From: Nocardia terrae
GTDB taxonomy: Bacteria; Actinomycetota; Actinomycetes; Mycobacteriales; Mycobacteriaceae
Reading direction: 5' to 3'
Assembly (NCBI RefSeq): GCF_009760405.1
Contig: NZ_WRPP01000012.1
Span: 1 to 64,000 of the forward strand
Length of the DNA: 64,000 nt
Shown here: in pieces, positions 16,449 through 25,471 of the stretch
Layout of the letters: each line of letters starts with the position of its first letter
How positions within the stretch are numbered: the stretch's first letter is position 1
The notes under the pieces: generated by a model
The model's database searches: none
The model's input: the letters and a program-made list of their open reading frames with translations, nothing else
What the model was told of the DNA's origin: nothing
Position numbers and translations under genes: made by a program

Positions 16449-17834
16449 ATGGCGAACGCTTCCGCGACGAGGGTCGCGCGCTACGTCTCGACCCGGGTGG
16501 ACGGCTACTGCGCGCTCGTCGGCTTTCTACTCGTGCTGACCGCCTTCGCGGTTCCGCGAATCATAGGCAAACCGTGGAGCGACCGGTTGTACGCCGGGGC
16601 CGCACCGATCTTCGGCGGCTGGCTGCCGCACGTCGGCTGGGGCACGGTGCCCGCCCTGGCCGTCGCGATCGCGGTGGTGCGCTTCGGCCCGGACCTCGCC
16701 CGGCGACTGCCCTGGAACCGGCTGCTGCTGTCCGCGTGGGCGACCGCCGCCGCGTGGGCGTTCGCGCTGGCCATGGTCGACGGCTGGCAGCGCGGCTTCG
16801 CGGGCCGGCTCACCACCCGCGACGAATACCTGCACGAGGTCGGCGGCGTCCATGACATCGGTGCGATGTTGCGCGGATTCTCCGGCCGCATCCTGGATTT
16901 CCAGCCCGATTCCTGGACCACGCACGTGTCCGGGCATCCGCCGGGCGCGCTGCTGGTGTTCGTGCTGCTGGACCGGATCGGGCTGGGCGGGGGCGCGTGG
17001 GCGGGGCTGCTGTGCGTGGCGGTCGGGACCAGCGCCGCCGCGGCGGTGCCGTTCGCCATTCGGGCGCTGGGCTCCGAGCATCGGGCCCGGGCCGCAACGC
17101 CTTTCCTGGCGCTGATGCCCGCGGTCGTCTGGATCGCGGTCTCGGCCGACGGGCTGTTCGCGGGTGTGGGCGCGTGGGCCGTCGCGCTGCTGGCCCTGGC
17201 CACTCGCCGACAGCGGGGCTGGGTTGCGACCGCCTTCGCCTCCGGCCTGCTGTTCGGCTTCACCCTGTTCCTGAGTTACGGCCTTGTGCTGCTGGCGGTT
17301 CCGGCCGTCGCGGTCCTGCTGGCCCGCTCGTTCCGTCCGGCGCTGCCCGCGCTGCTGGGCGCGGCCGCGGTGGTGGCCGCGTTCGCGGCGGCCGGATTCT
17401 GGTGGCTCACCGGCTATCACCTGGTCGTGGAGCGGTACTACCAGGGCATCGCCAGCGAGCGCCCGTACTCCTATTGGGTGTGGGGCAATCTCGCCGCGAC
17501 GGTGTGCGCGCTGGGGCTGGCCACCGTCGCCGCGGGCTGCCGGGTGCTGGTGGAGCTGGAGGTGCTGCCGCTGCATCCGATTCGAGAGTGGCTGCCCCGC
17601 TGGCGATCTCACGTCGATCCGGCGGCGCTGGTGGCGGCCGCCGGTGCCGCCGCCATTCTGATCGCGGATCTCAGCGGCCTGAGCAAGGCCGAGACCGAAC
17701 GCATCTGGCTGCCCTTCGATGTCTGGGCGCTGGCCGCGACCGCGCTGCTCCCCCGCCACAGTGCCCGGTTCTGGCTCGTCGTGCAGGCGGCGGGGGCGCT
17801 ACTGATCAATCACTTGATACTGACCAACTGGTGA
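16449..17834 (+). CDS. Multi-pass membrane protein, possible GT-C glycosyltransferase
   Basis: A 461-aa protein with about ten to twelve membrane helices. Between the early helices lies a polar loop with RDEYLHEVGG and HVSGHPPGALL, the sort of acidic and histidine-containing loop seen in GT-C-fold mannosyl/arabinosyltransferases, but no defining GT-C motif is certain. It lies opposite the GT2/DUF2064 operon, which supports a role in glycan or lipid metabolism (inference). Overlaps the convergent amidase by 25 nt. Confidence 0.75.
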   Translation: MANASATRVARYVSTRVDGYCALVGFLLVLTAFAVPRIIGKPWSDRLYAGAAPIFGGWLPHVGWGTVPALAVAIAVVRFGPDLARRLPWNRLLLSAWATAAAWAFALAMVDGWQRGFAGRLTTRDEYLHEVGGVHDIGAMLRGFSGRILDFQPDSWTTHVSGHPPGALLVFVLLDRIGLGGGAWAGLLCVAVGTSAAAAVPFAIRALGSEHRARAATPFLALMPAVVWIAVSADGLFAGVGAWAVALLALATRRQRGWVATAFASGLLFGFTLFLSYGLVLLAVPAVAVLLARSFRPALPALLGAAAVVAAFAAAGFWWLTGYHLVVERYYQGIASERPYSYWVWGNLAATVCALGLATVAAGCRVLVELEVLPLHPIREWLPRWRSHVDPAALVAAAGAAAILIADLSGLSKAETERIWLPFDVWALAATALLPRHSARFWLVVQAAGALLINHLILTNW

Positions 17835-19318
17835 TCGACCGCGGCCGGTCGGCGGTGCGCCCACGGGCGCGCGGTCTCTAGCTCGGCGGCCAGCTGCAGC
17901 AGCAGGTACTCGCTGCCCGGCGCTCCCACGAACTGGGTGCCCAGCGGTAGCCCCGCGGCGGTCCAGTAGGTGGGCACGCTCATGGCCGGGCGGCCGGTGA
18001 TGTTGGCCAGCTGGGTGAAGGGCACGGCCGCCAGGTTGGCGGTCACGAGATCCCGGTAGAAGCCGGTGCGCCCCAGCACATGTCCGGCGCCCAGGCGCAG
18101 TAGCGACGGCAGGACGGTGTCGGCGAGCGCGGGCGTGCGATTCTGGCCGATACGGATCGGCGGTTCGCCCAGGGCCGGGGTCAGCAGCAGGTCGTAGCGC
18201 TGATGAAACTCCGCGAGCGTGCGGGTGTAGTCGTTCCAGCGCGCGTGCGCGGCCATCAGTTCCGGTCCGCCGACCGCCCGGCCGACCGCGGCCAGCACCT
18301 GGGTGTCGACATCGAAATCGCCGGGGGCGCACCGGGTCACCCGGCAGGCTTCCGCGATCGTCTTGGCGACATTGGCGGTCCAGACGGTCATGAAGTCGAG
18401 CGCCAGCTGCCGGCCGTCGATGGCCGGGGCCGCGGGTTCGACGGTGTGGCCGAGTTCTTCGAGCAGCCCGGCCGCGTCGGTGACGGCCCGCACCGCCTCG
18501 ACGTGAACCGTTGTTCCCAAAGGGGATTCACTGGTGAATCCGATGCGTAGTCGGCGTGGCGGTGCGGTGACGGCGTCCCGGAAGGGGCGATCGGGTCGCG
18601 GCACATGATAGGGCGCGCCCGGATCGGGTGCGCTGAGAATGTCCAGCATGACGGCGCTGTCGCGCACACTGCGCGACAGCACGCCCTCGCTGACCGCACC
18701 GAAGAGCGGATCTCCGACCGCCGGTCCGCCGGGAATCAGGCCGCGTCCCGCCTTGAGACCGAACAATCCGGTGCAGGCGGCCGGAATTCGAATCGAACCG
18801 CCGCCGTCGCTGGCGCCCGCGACCGGCACGATGCCCGCCGCGACGGCCGCCGCCGAGCCGCCCGAGGATCCGCCGGGCGTGCGCTCGAGATCCCACGGAT
18901 TGCGGGTCGCGCCGAAGGTGCGGGTCTCGGTGATGCCCTTGCTGCCGAATTCGGGCGTGGTCGTCTTGCCGAACACGATCAGCCCGGCCGCGAGCCATCG
19001 CTCCACGGTGAGGCTGTTGCGTTCGGCCGGGACCGAACGCAGTGGGCCGGTGCCGCCCGAGGTGGGGTAGCCCGCGAAGTCCTGGGCGAGGTCCTTGAGC
19101 AGGAACGGAACACCCGCGAGCGGGCCGGTGTGCTCGGATCGGTCCGCGAGCCGCGTGCCGACCTGTTCCATCAGCAGGCTCACGGCATTGATCGACGGAT
19201 CGACCTGCGCGCAGCGATCCAGCGCGAGACGCAGCAGCTCGGTCGGGTGCACCTCGCCCCGGGCCACCAGTTCGGCCAGTCCGACGGCGTCGTGGTCGCG
19301 GTATTCGTCGTATCTCAT
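17810..19318 (-). CDS. Amidase (amidase signature family)
   Basis: A 502-aa amide hydrolase of the Ser-cisSer-Lys type. Candidate catalytic residues are K75 (FLLKDLA), cis-S151 in GGSSGGS and nucleophile S175 in DGGGSIRIPA; the 24-residue gap between the two serines is as expected. No signal peptide. The substrate is unknown; the family covers aryl and aliphatic amides and related carbamates. A TetR gene is divergent, with a strong palindrome between them, so the amidase is probably induced by a small molecule bound by that TetR (inference). Confidence 0.9.
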   Translation of the reverse strand: MRYDEYRDHDAVGLAELVARGEVHPTELLRLALDRCAQVDPSINAVSLLMEQVGTRLADRSEHTGPLAGVPFLLKDLAQDFAGYPTSGGTGPLRSVPAERNSLTVERWLAAGLIVFGKTTTPEFGSKGITETRTFGATRNPWDLERTPGGSSGGSAAAVAAGIVPVAGASDGGGSIRIPAACTGLFGLKAGRGLIPGGPAVGDPLFGAVSEGVLSRSVRDSAVMLDILSAPDPGAPYHVPRPDRPFRDAVTAPPRRLRIGFTSESPLGTTVHVEAVRAVTDAAGLLEELGHTVEPAAPAIDGRQLALDFMTVWTANVAKTIAEACRVTRCAPGDFDVDTQVLAAVGRAVGGPELMAAHARWNDYTRTLAEFHQRYDLLLTPALGEPPIRIGQNRTPALADTVLPSLLRLGAGHVLGRTGFYRDLVTANLAAVPFTQLANITGRPAMSVPTYWTAAGLPLGTQFVGAPGSEYLLLQLAAELETARPWAHRRPAAVDHQLVSIK

Positions 19319-19336
19319 GCACCCAAGATAGCCGTA

Positions 19337-19371
19337 CCAAGTGGTTACGCAACCAGTTGGACCGCTAAAAT
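19337..19371. promoter_or_regulatory. TetR operator and leaderless tetR promoter
   Basis: The palindrome CCAA-gt-GGTT-acgc-AACC-ag-TTGG spans 19337-19360 with both arm pairs perfect. A -10 box TAAAAT (19366-19371) ends 7 nt before the tetR ATG at 19379, so the operator covers the -35 region of tetR and lies 19 nt from the amidase start. Binding would repress both genes. Confidence 0.7.
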
Positions 19372-19378
19372 TCCGGCC

Positions 19379-19990
19379 ATGGCCGACAGCGGGGACACGA
19401 CGGGAAAGAAGATCGACGGCCGGGCGCTGCGCTTCGCGCACCGCCGCCCGGAACTGCTCGCCGCGGCCACCGAATACGTGCTCGACCACGGCGTGCACGA
19501 GCTGTCCCTGCGACGCGCCGCCGAGGTGCTCGGCGTCAGCCACGCCACCCTGATCCGGCATTTCCGCACCAAGGACGCGCTGATCTCCGAAGTGCTCGAA
19601 CACATTCGAGCCGATTTCGAGCAGCGGCTGCTCACCGAGGAGTTGCGGACGGTCGACTCCCCGGCGGAACTGCTGCACGCGGCCTGGCGGCACCTGTGCC
19701 GGCCGCGCGAGCAGCGGCAGTTCCTGGTGCTGTTCGAACTGGTCGCCGTCGCCGCCCGCGGTCCCGAGCGTTCGCGATCACGCCTGGTCACCGACTGGCT
19801 GACGGTGATCGAGCGCGAGCTGGACCGGTATCGGTGGCCCGCCGAAACCGCCTCCCGCACAGCCACGTTCATCCTCGCCCAGGTGCGCGGGCTGCAATTG
19901 GATCTGCTCACCACCGGGGATCGGGCCCGGGTCGACGCCGCCTTCGAGATGACGGTGCAGACCCTGATGCGCGAGTACGCGGATCGCTGA
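19379..19990 (+). CDS. TetR family regulator of the adjacent amidase
   Basis: A 203-aa regulator with an N-terminal helix-turn-helix (about 30-75; LSLRRAAEVLGVSHATLIRHFRTK) and a helical ligand domain. The operator at 19337-19360 overlaps its own promoter and the amidase promoter region. The mRNA appears leaderless. The gene ends 3 nt before the convergent epimerase stop. Confidence 0.88.
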   Translation: MADSGDTTGKKIDGRALRFAHRRPELLAAATEYVLDHGVHELSLRRAAEVLGVSHATLIRHFRTKDALISEVLEHIRADFEQRLLTEELRTVDSPAELLHAAWRHLCRPREQRQFLVLFELVAVAARGPERSRSRLVTDWLTVIERELDRYRWPAETASRTATFILAQVRGLQLDLLTTGDRARVDAAFEMTVQTLMREYADR

Positions 19991-19993
19991 GGG

Positions 19994-21049
19994 CTACCAG
20001 GTGGGCGCGCCCGCGGCGGCCGCGGGACGCAGTGGCGCGGTGGCGAATTCGGCCAGGCCGAGCGCCGGGGTGGTGATGGCCATGAAACCCAGGGTGCGAC
20101 GGGCCCGTTCGGGACTGGCGACGATATGGCGGACATCGCCGGAGCGGTAGTCGCCGGTCACCACCGGCTGCTTGCCGCCGCACGCCTTGGCCAGCACGGT
20201 GGCGACCTCACCGATCGTGATGGGGTTCCCCGACGCGATATTGAGCGGCGTGAACGCCCCCAGCGGATGCTCGAGCGCCGCCACATTGGCGGCGGCGATA
20301 TCGCGGACGTGGATGAAATCGCGGGCCTGGGTGCCGTCTTCGAAGACGCGCGGGGCATCACCGGCTTCCAGGGCGGAGCGGAAGATCGCGGCCACACCGG
20401 AATACGGCGTGTCCCTGGGCATGTCCGGACCATAGACATTGTGGTACCGCAGTGCGGTGACCGTGCCGCCGGTGGCCGCCGCCCAGGCCAGCGCGTAATG
20501 CTCCTGCGCCACTTTGGAAGCCGCGTACAGGCTGCGCGGCCGCAGCGGCGCGTCCTCGTCGATGGGCGCCCAGCACAGCGGACGACCGTCGGGCCCGCGG
20601 TGATCGAAGCGCCCATTGTCGAGGTCGTGGCGCTGACGCGGGGCCGGATCGACCTGCGCGCCCGAGGAATCCACGTACTTCCCCTCGCCGTAGACGACCA
20701 TCGACGAGGCCAGCACCAGATGCCGGCAGTGCGCGCGTTCCATCGCCGCGAGCAGCACCGCGGTGCCGAGGTCGTTGTGACTGGCGTAGGCCGGCGCGTC
20801 CTGGGCGCTGACCCCCGCGCCGACCACGGCGGCCTGATGGCAGACCACGTCGATGCCGCGCAGCAGGTCGTCGAGTCCGTTCGGGTCGCGCACGTCGACG
20901 CGGGCGATGCCCGCCGGCGGGACGGCCGCGGTGCCGTGGGCGGCGGCGAGCATGAGGTCGACGGCGACGACCTCGTGCCCGGCGGCGCGGGCGGCGCGAT
21001 GGATGTGCGAGCCGATGAATCCGGCCGCGCCGGTCAGAAGTACACGCAT
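19994..21049 (-). CDS. NAD-dependent nucleotide-sugar epimerase/dehydratase
   Basis: A 351-aa extended short-chain dehydrogenase. The NAD-binding motif TGAAGFIGSH lies at residues 6-15, the catalytic serine region is LASSMVVYGEG, and YxxxK appears as YAASK. Later stretches (YHNVYGPDMPRDTPYSGVA, RDFIHVRDIAAAN) fit UDP-glucose/UDP-glucuronate epimerase-like enzymes. The exact sugar is not predictable. Nearby GT2, DUF2064 and membrane protein genes suggest a shared glycan pathway interrupted by the amidase/tetR pair (inference). Confidence 0.87.
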   Translation of the reverse strand: MRVLLTGAAGFIGSHIHRAARAAGHEVVAVDLMLAAAHGTAAVPPAGIARVDVRDPNGLDDLLRGIDVVCHQAAVVGAGVSAQDAPAYASHNDLGTAVLLAAMERAHCRHLVLASSMVVYGEGKYVDSSGAQVDPAPRQRHDLDNGRFDHRGPDGRPLCWAPIDEDAPLRPRSLYAASKVAQEHYALAWAAATGGTVTALRYHNVYGPDMPRDTPYSGVAAIFRSALEAGDAPRVFEDGTQARDFIHVRDIAAANVAALEHPLGAFTPLNIASGNPITIGEVATVLAKACGGKQPVVTGDYRSGDVRHIVASPERARRTLGFMAITTPALGLAEFATAPLRPAAAAGAPTW

Positions 21050-21188
21050 GGCGCCGATTCTGTGCGCCCGGCCCCGAGAATGCGCCCGGACTGGCCGAGT
21101 CCGCGTGGTTCGTCACGTTTTGGTCAGATCGCGGCGGTCTCTTCCCGACACGCGGCGGGGTCTTGCCTAGATCCGCGATCGGGCGCAC

Positions 21189-21224
21189 AATTCATCACGT
21201 AGTGAATTCAACACTCGATGAATT
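21189..21224. promoter_or_regulatory. Two overlapping TetR-type operators before the ABC exporter operon
   Basis: Two 20-bp palindromes with the same arms, AATTCA-N8-TGAATT, lie at 21189-21208 and 21205-21224, sharing the central AATT so that the repeat period is 16 bp. They end 10 nt before the start codon of the ABC ATPase gene. The likely binder is the TetR encoded as the third gene of the operon (22766-23377). Confidence 0.7.
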
Positions 21225-21234
21225 GAGGGTGACC

Positions 21235-21969
21235 GTGACGGCACCAGCGACAACAATCGACGCCATCGCCATCGAGCACCTGGAAGTGCGGCGCGGTGGG
21301 CAGCAGGTTCTGCAGGACATCACGCTGACTGTGCCCCAGGGCAGCATCACCGGACTGCTGGGGCCGTCGGGGTGCGGGAAGACGACGCTCATGCGCAGCA
21401 TCGTCGGCACCCAGATCATCGAATCGGGCACCGTGACCGTGCTCGGTGACGAGGCCGGATCACGCGCACTACGTCGGCGGGTCGGATACGTGACCCAGGA
21501 TCCGAGCATCTACAACGACATCACCGTCGCCGAGAACGTCGCGTATTTCGGTGCGCTGTACGGGGCTTCGGCCGCCCAGGTCGAAACCGCGCTCGCGGCA
21601 GTGGGTCTCACCAGTCACATCGGCCATCGCGGCAGCGAGTTGTCCGCAGGCCAGCGCACCCGCGTCTCGCTGGCCTGCGCGCTGGTGGCCGATCCGGAGC
21701 TGCTGGTGCTCGACGAGCCGACGGTGGGCCTGGACCCGGTGCTGCGCGCGGATCTGTGGGAACAGTTCCACGCCCTCGCGAAACAGGGCCGCACCCTGCT
21801 GGTTTCGAGCCACGTCATGGACGAGGCCGAACATTGCGACAAGCTGCTGCTCATGCGCGAAGGGCGGCTGCTCGCCCAGCTCTCCCCCGCCGAATTGCGG
21901 TCCGACACCGGCGAATCCAGCCTGGAGAACGCCTTCCTCAAGCTGATCCGAATGGGAGAAGAGCTGTGA
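21235..21969 (+). CDS. ABC transporter ATP-binding protein
   Basis: A 244-aa ABC ATPase of the DrrA/ABC-2 exporter type: Walker A GPSGCGKTT (about 43-51), Q-loop YVTQDPSIY, signature LSAGQRTRV, Walker B LLVLDEPTVGLDP, and switch His in SSHVMDE. It pairs with the ABC-2 permease, whose GTG overlaps its stop codon. The GTG at 21235 is favoured because GAGGG lies 5 nt upstream; starts at 21229 and further upstream are weaker and would fall in or near the operators. Confidence 0.92.
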   Translation: MTAPATTIDAIAIEHLEVRRGGQQVLQDITLTVPQGSITGLLGPSGCGKTTLMRSIVGTQIIESGTVTVLGDEAGSRALRRRVGYVTQDPSIYNDITVAENVAYFGALYGASAAQVETALAAVGLTSHIGHRGSELSAGQRTRVSLACALVADPELLVLDEPTVGLDPVLRADLWEQFHALAKQGRTLLVSSHVMDEAEHCDKLLLMREGRLLAQLSPAELRSDTGESSLENAFLKLIRMGEEL

Positions 21970-22769
21970 CCGCGACCTTTTCGGCCAAGGACGGCGCGCG
22001 CCCGGCGGGCCCGCGTCCGCTGGGGTGCTACACCGCCACCACCATCCGCATCCTGCGTCAGCTGCGCGCCGACCGCCGCACGGTCGCCATGATCGTGCTG
22101 GTGCCCGCGCTGCTCATGACACTGCTGTACTTCGTGTACAAGAACTATCCGACCATGCCGCACGCGCCGCGGCTGTTCGACCGGATCGGCATCACCATGC
22201 TGGGGATCCTGCCGTTCGTGGTCATGTTCCTGATCACCGCCATCGCCATGCAGCGCGAACGGGTTTCGGGCACGCTCGAGCGGCTCATGACCACCCCGCT
22301 GGCCAAACTGGACCTGCTGGCCGGGTACGGCACCGCCTTCTCCATCGCCGCGACCGTACAGGCGGGCGTCGCGTGCCTGGTGGCGTTCTGGCTGCTGGGC
22401 CTGAACGCGGCGGGCAGTCCCGCGCTGGTCGTGCTCATCGCCGTCATCGATGCCGTGCTGGGTGTCGCCCTCGGCCTGCTGGCGAGCGCGTTCGCGCGCA
22501 CCGAGTTCCAGGCCGTGCAGTTCATGCCCGTGATCGTGCTGCCGCAATTCTTCCTGTGCGGCCTGCTGGTTCCGCGCGGGCAGCTGCCCGGCTGGCTCGA
22601 GGCGATCAGCAATGTGCTGCCGCTGAGCTACGCCGTCGACGCCCTGCAGCAGGTCTCCACCCACACCGGAGTCACCGGCGAGATGTGGCGCGACATCCTC
22701 ATCGTGGCCGTCTTCGCCGCCGTCGCACTGGGTTTGGGCGCGGCGACCCTACGCCGCCGCACGGCATGA
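21966..22769 (+). CDS. ABC-2 type transporter permease
   Basis: A 267-aa integral membrane protein with six predicted helices and the ABC-2 pattern (AMQRERVSGTLERLMTTPL after helix 2; LPQFFLCGLLVP in the fifth helix region). It forms an exporter with the preceding ATPase, probably for a drug or lipid (inference). GTGA overlap upstream and ATGA overlap downstream give a tightly coupled three-gene operon. Confidence 0.92.
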   Translation: MTATFSAKDGARPAGPRPLGCYTATTIRILRQLRADRRTVAMIVLVPALLMTLLYFVYKNYPTMPHAPRLFDRIGITMLGILPFVVMFLITAIAMQRERVSGTLERLMTTPLAKLDLLAGYGTAFSIAATVQAGVACLVAFWLLGLNAAGSPALVVLIAVIDAVLGVALGLLASAFARTEFQAVQFMPVIVLPQFFLCGLLVPRGQLPGWLEAISNVLPLSYAVDALQQVSTHTGVTGEMWRDILIVAVFAAVALGLGAATLRRRTA

Positions 22770-23377
22770 CCGGTTCCAACGGCACCCGCAGCGGACGACG
22801 TCCGGGCAATTCCGGCACCCGGGAGGCGATCCTCGACGCCGCCCGGGTCCGTTTCGCCGAAGTCGGCTTCGACAAGGCCTCGATCCGCTCCATAGCGACG
22901 GCGGCCGGCGTCGACCCCGCCCTGGTCCACCACTACTTCGGCACCAAACACCAATTGTTCGCCGCCGCACTGCAACTCCCCGTCGACCCCCAGACCATCC
23001 TGTCCGGCTTCGCCGCAGTCCCCAGAACAGAACTCGGCACCCACATCGTCCGCACGGTCGTCACCATCTGGGACTCCCCCGCCGGCATGCCCGCCGTCGC
23101 CGCCATCCGCAGCCTCCTCGCCAGCGACGACCCCACCCTGGCCCGCACCTTCCTCCTGGAGATCGTCCTCAAAGAGATCCGCCCCCTGGTGGATTCACCC
23201 CCGGGCACCGGTGCGAAACGCGCAGCCCTCGCCGCCTCCCAACTGGCGGGCCTGCTCGTCACCCGAAAAATCCTGCGCCTGGAACCCATCGCCTCCATGC
23301 CCGTCGAAGAACTCGCGGCCACGGTCGGCCCCACCCTCCAGCGATACTTCACCGGCGATCTCCCGCTTCAGAATTGA
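22766..23377 (+). CDS. TetR family regulator of the ABC exporter operon
   Basis: A 203-aa TetR protein with a helix-turn-helix near residues 35-65 (SIRSIATAAGVDPALVHHYFGTK) and a C-terminal domain of the TetR_C 'DUF1956/PsrA-like' helical type. Its ATG overlaps the permease stop codon. The twin palindromes ahead of the operon make autoregulation with the exporter likely. The 3' half uses unusually many CCC codons compared with its neighbours. Confidence 0.88.
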   Translation: MTGSNGTRSGRRPGNSGTREAILDAARVRFAEVGFDKASIRSIATAAGVDPALVHHYFGTKHQLFAAALQLPVDPQTILSGFAAVPRTELGTHIVRTVVTIWDSPAGMPAVAAIRSLLASDDPTLARTFLLEIVLKEIRPLVDSPPGTGAKRAALAASQLAGLLVTRKILRLEPIASMPVEELAATVGPTLQRYFTGDLPLQN

Positions 23378-23380
23378 CCA

Positions 23381-24670
23381 CTATCGACTGTTGGGGCCTT
23401 GCGGCGGTATCCATTGCTGTTGCGTCTGAACCCAACCCTGAGGCGGCATTCCCATCACGTGGTGCGCGACCGGCGCATACTGCGGCGCGACCGGGATACG
23501 CGGGGTGCGGTAGCGCGGCGCGGCGGTGGCCGCCGCGATCGCCACCACCATCACGACCAGCGCGAGCCCGGTGGCCACGAACAACAGCCACGCCGCGACG
23601 CCGAGATCGCCGAACCCGACCTTGCCGAACAGTTCCCGATCCACAATATCGAGCGACAACAGCAGTCCGATCGCGAAAAGAGCCGCGGCACCGGCGATTC
23701 CCGCCTTCTTACCGTGCCCGACGAACGACAGGACCGCCGCGACCAACGCGACTACCGCACCCGCCACGACGGGCACTCCCTCGATTTGCGTATGGTTCAA
23801 TACCTTCCACATGGTTCTGCTGCCGAGGAGATGGCCGAACGTGGAGCCCACCATCAATCCGGCGAGCGGAAGCAACAGCACGCCCACCGCGATATCCAGA
23901 CCACCTGCGCGAGGCTGCAGCGGACGACCGTAGCTGTCCATCGGTGGCGCGGGCACGGGGGCACGGCCGACCAACACACCCACCAGCGCCGGTACGGCCA
24001 CCACCGCAGCGACAACGAACACCCAGTAACCGGCCCCCAACGTCTTCGTGGCCGTGCCGACGTAACCCATCGGTGTGACGAGCGCCAGCAGCGCGGCGGC
24101 CAATCCGGCCGCCATGCTCGCGGCCGACACCGTGACCGCCCGCGCAACCCGATAGCGCGCCGCGAGTCCGGTCAGCAACAGCACACCGCCTACAGCGGCC
24201 ACCACCGCAACCAAGATCATGGCGATGCCGAGAAGCTGTTGGGTGTCTTTGTCCAAGGCATCCCGGATGGCCGCGGGGAGACGGTCATTGCCGCGGCTGG
24301 TGAACGACCACGCACCCCATGTCTGATGAAAGGCGCCGACGATCGTCGGGTAAGCCTTTGCTCCCTGGGTGATGTTGCCACTGAATTCGGCCAGCTTCAG
24401 CAACGAACCAACCATGAACAGCACCGCGAGCAGGATCAGCAGGGCACCGGCGACCATATCGCGGCCACGGCCTCTCGCCGGAACCTGCACTCCGCCATCC
24501 GAATTCGGCCACTCCGGACCGCCGGTCCCCGCCACCCAGGGCACACCCGGCCCATGCGAACCGGGCACAGATGCCGCGGGCCACCCCGGCGCGGGCGGGC
24601 GCGGGTCGGTCGAATGATCAGCCGGGCCGAACGGATTCTGCGATGGGCCGGGTCCCCCGAAAGTGCTCAC
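23381..24670 (-). CDS. Multi-pass membrane protein of unknown function
   Basis: A 429-aa protein not recognised as a named family. The Pro/Gly-rich N-terminus (1-65) is followed by about eight hydrophobic segments, with a soluble stretch after the first (NITQGAKAYPTIVGAFHQTWGAW) that probably lies outside. The C-terminal 50 residues are again Pro/Gln-rich and cytoplasmic in character. GTG start at 24670. It lies downstream of the Trm112-like gene on the same strand and ends 3 nt from the convergent tetR. Confidence 0.7.
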   Translation of the reverse strand: MSTFGGPGPSQNPFGPADHSTDPRPPAPGWPAASVPGSHGPGVPWVAGTGGPEWPNSDGGVQVPARGRGRDMVAGALLILLAVLFMVGSLLKLAEFSGNITQGAKAYPTIVGAFHQTWGAWSFTSRGNDRLPAAIRDALDKDTQQLLGIAMILVAVVAAVGGVLLLTGLAARYRVARAVTVSAASMAAGLAAALLALVTPMGYVGTATKTLGAGYWVFVVAAVVAVPALVGVLVGRAPVPAPPMDSYGRPLQPRAGGLDIAVGVLLLPLAGLMVGSTFGHLLGSRTMWKVLNHTQIEGVPVVAGAVVALVAAVLSFVGHGKKAGIAGAAALFAIGLLLSLDIVDRELFGKVGFGDLGVAAWLLFVATGLALVVMVVAIAAATAAPRYRTPRIPVAPQYAPVAHHVMGMPPQGWVQTQQQWIPPQGPNSR

Positions 24671-24735
24671 CCGGGAACCATAGAGGATTCCGGGGTGAGC
24701 GGCCGCTCATGGAAAGAGCGGCGGGAGTGGGTGAT

Positions 24736-24957
24736 TCAGTTCTGGGTGAGGAAGTAGGTGTGGTCTTCGTCGGAGACGTCGCGGGCCTCGTCGATGAGGA
24801 GGACCGGGATGCCGTTGTCGACGGGGTAGGCGCGGTGGAGGCGGGGGTTGTAGAGGACCGTGTCGCCCGCGGGGGTGTGGGCGAGCTGCAGGGGGCCCTT
24901 GTCCTGCGGGCAGGCGATGAGGGTCAGCAGGGTGGGGTCCAGGGTTTCCTCCGACAT
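24736..24957 (-). CDS. Trm112-like (YcaR family) small protein
   Basis: A 73-aa protein of the Trm112p/UPF0434 family: LLTLIACPQDKGPLQL at the start and YPVDNGIPVLLIDEAR in the middle are typical. Only one cysteine of the zinc-ribbon pattern remains. Trm112 proteins act as activating partners of methyltransferases in eukaryotes; in bacteria the role is not settled. It starts 10 nt after the gtrA-like stop, in the same transcript direction. Confidence 0.85.
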   Translation of the reverse strand: MSEETLDPTLLTLIACPQDKGPLQLAHTPAGDTVLYNPRLHRAYPVDNGIPVLLIDEARDVSDEDHTYFLTQN

Positions 24958-24967
24958 GGTCGATAAC

Positions 24968-25471
24968 CTACCGGGCCGGGGTGGAGGGCGGGGAATCGGT
25001 GGGGCGGCGGAAGCTGATGTGGCGATGGCCGAAGAAGCTGGCGACCGCGACCAGGCCCATGACGATGACCGCGGCGGGCTTGGCGGGGGCGTGCAGCAGG
25101 GAGACGGCCAGCTGCAGCAGGACCATGTTCAGGACCATGCCGACCAGGTTGACGCCGACGAAGGCGACGAAGTCGCGCAGCACGTGGCCGCGGACGCGGA
25201 ACACCAGGGTGCGGTGCAGGACGAAGGCGATCACCATGCCGACCGCGTACGCCAGGGCCACCGACAGCGCGGCGGCCACGTCCTTGGAGACCGCGTCGCC
25301 CAGGACGGTCAGCCAGACGATGGTCAGCACCATCCCCATGAGCGTGTTGAACGCGCCGACCAGCGCGAACGCGACCTCCTGGCGACGCACCAGCCGCAGC
25401 AGCGGGCCGGCCGGGGCGTGCTCAGGATGCGTCGGCGGGTCCTCGGTCAGCGAGTGGTGCGCGTCGCTCAT
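24968..25471 (-). CDS. GtrA family membrane protein
   Basis: A 167-aa protein with four membrane helices and GtrA-typical features: FALVGAFNTLMGMVLTIVWL, then LSVALAYAVGMVIAFVLHRTLVFRV, and a final basic HRHISFRR. GtrA-type proteins are thought to move polyprenyl-phosphate-linked sugars across the membrane. Its ATG overlaps the stop of the large membrane protein (ATGA). With that protein and the divergent GT2 it forms a likely three-part surface glycosylation system. Confidence 0.87.
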   Translation of the reverse strand: MSDAHHSLTEDPPTHPEHAPAGPLLRLVRRQEVAFALVGAFNTLMGMVLTIVWLTVLGDAVSKDVAAALSVALAYAVGMVIAFVLHRTLVFRVRGHVLRDFVAFVGVNLVGMVLNMVLLQLAVSLLHAPAKPAAVIVMGLVAVASFFGHRHISFRRPTDSPPSTPAR

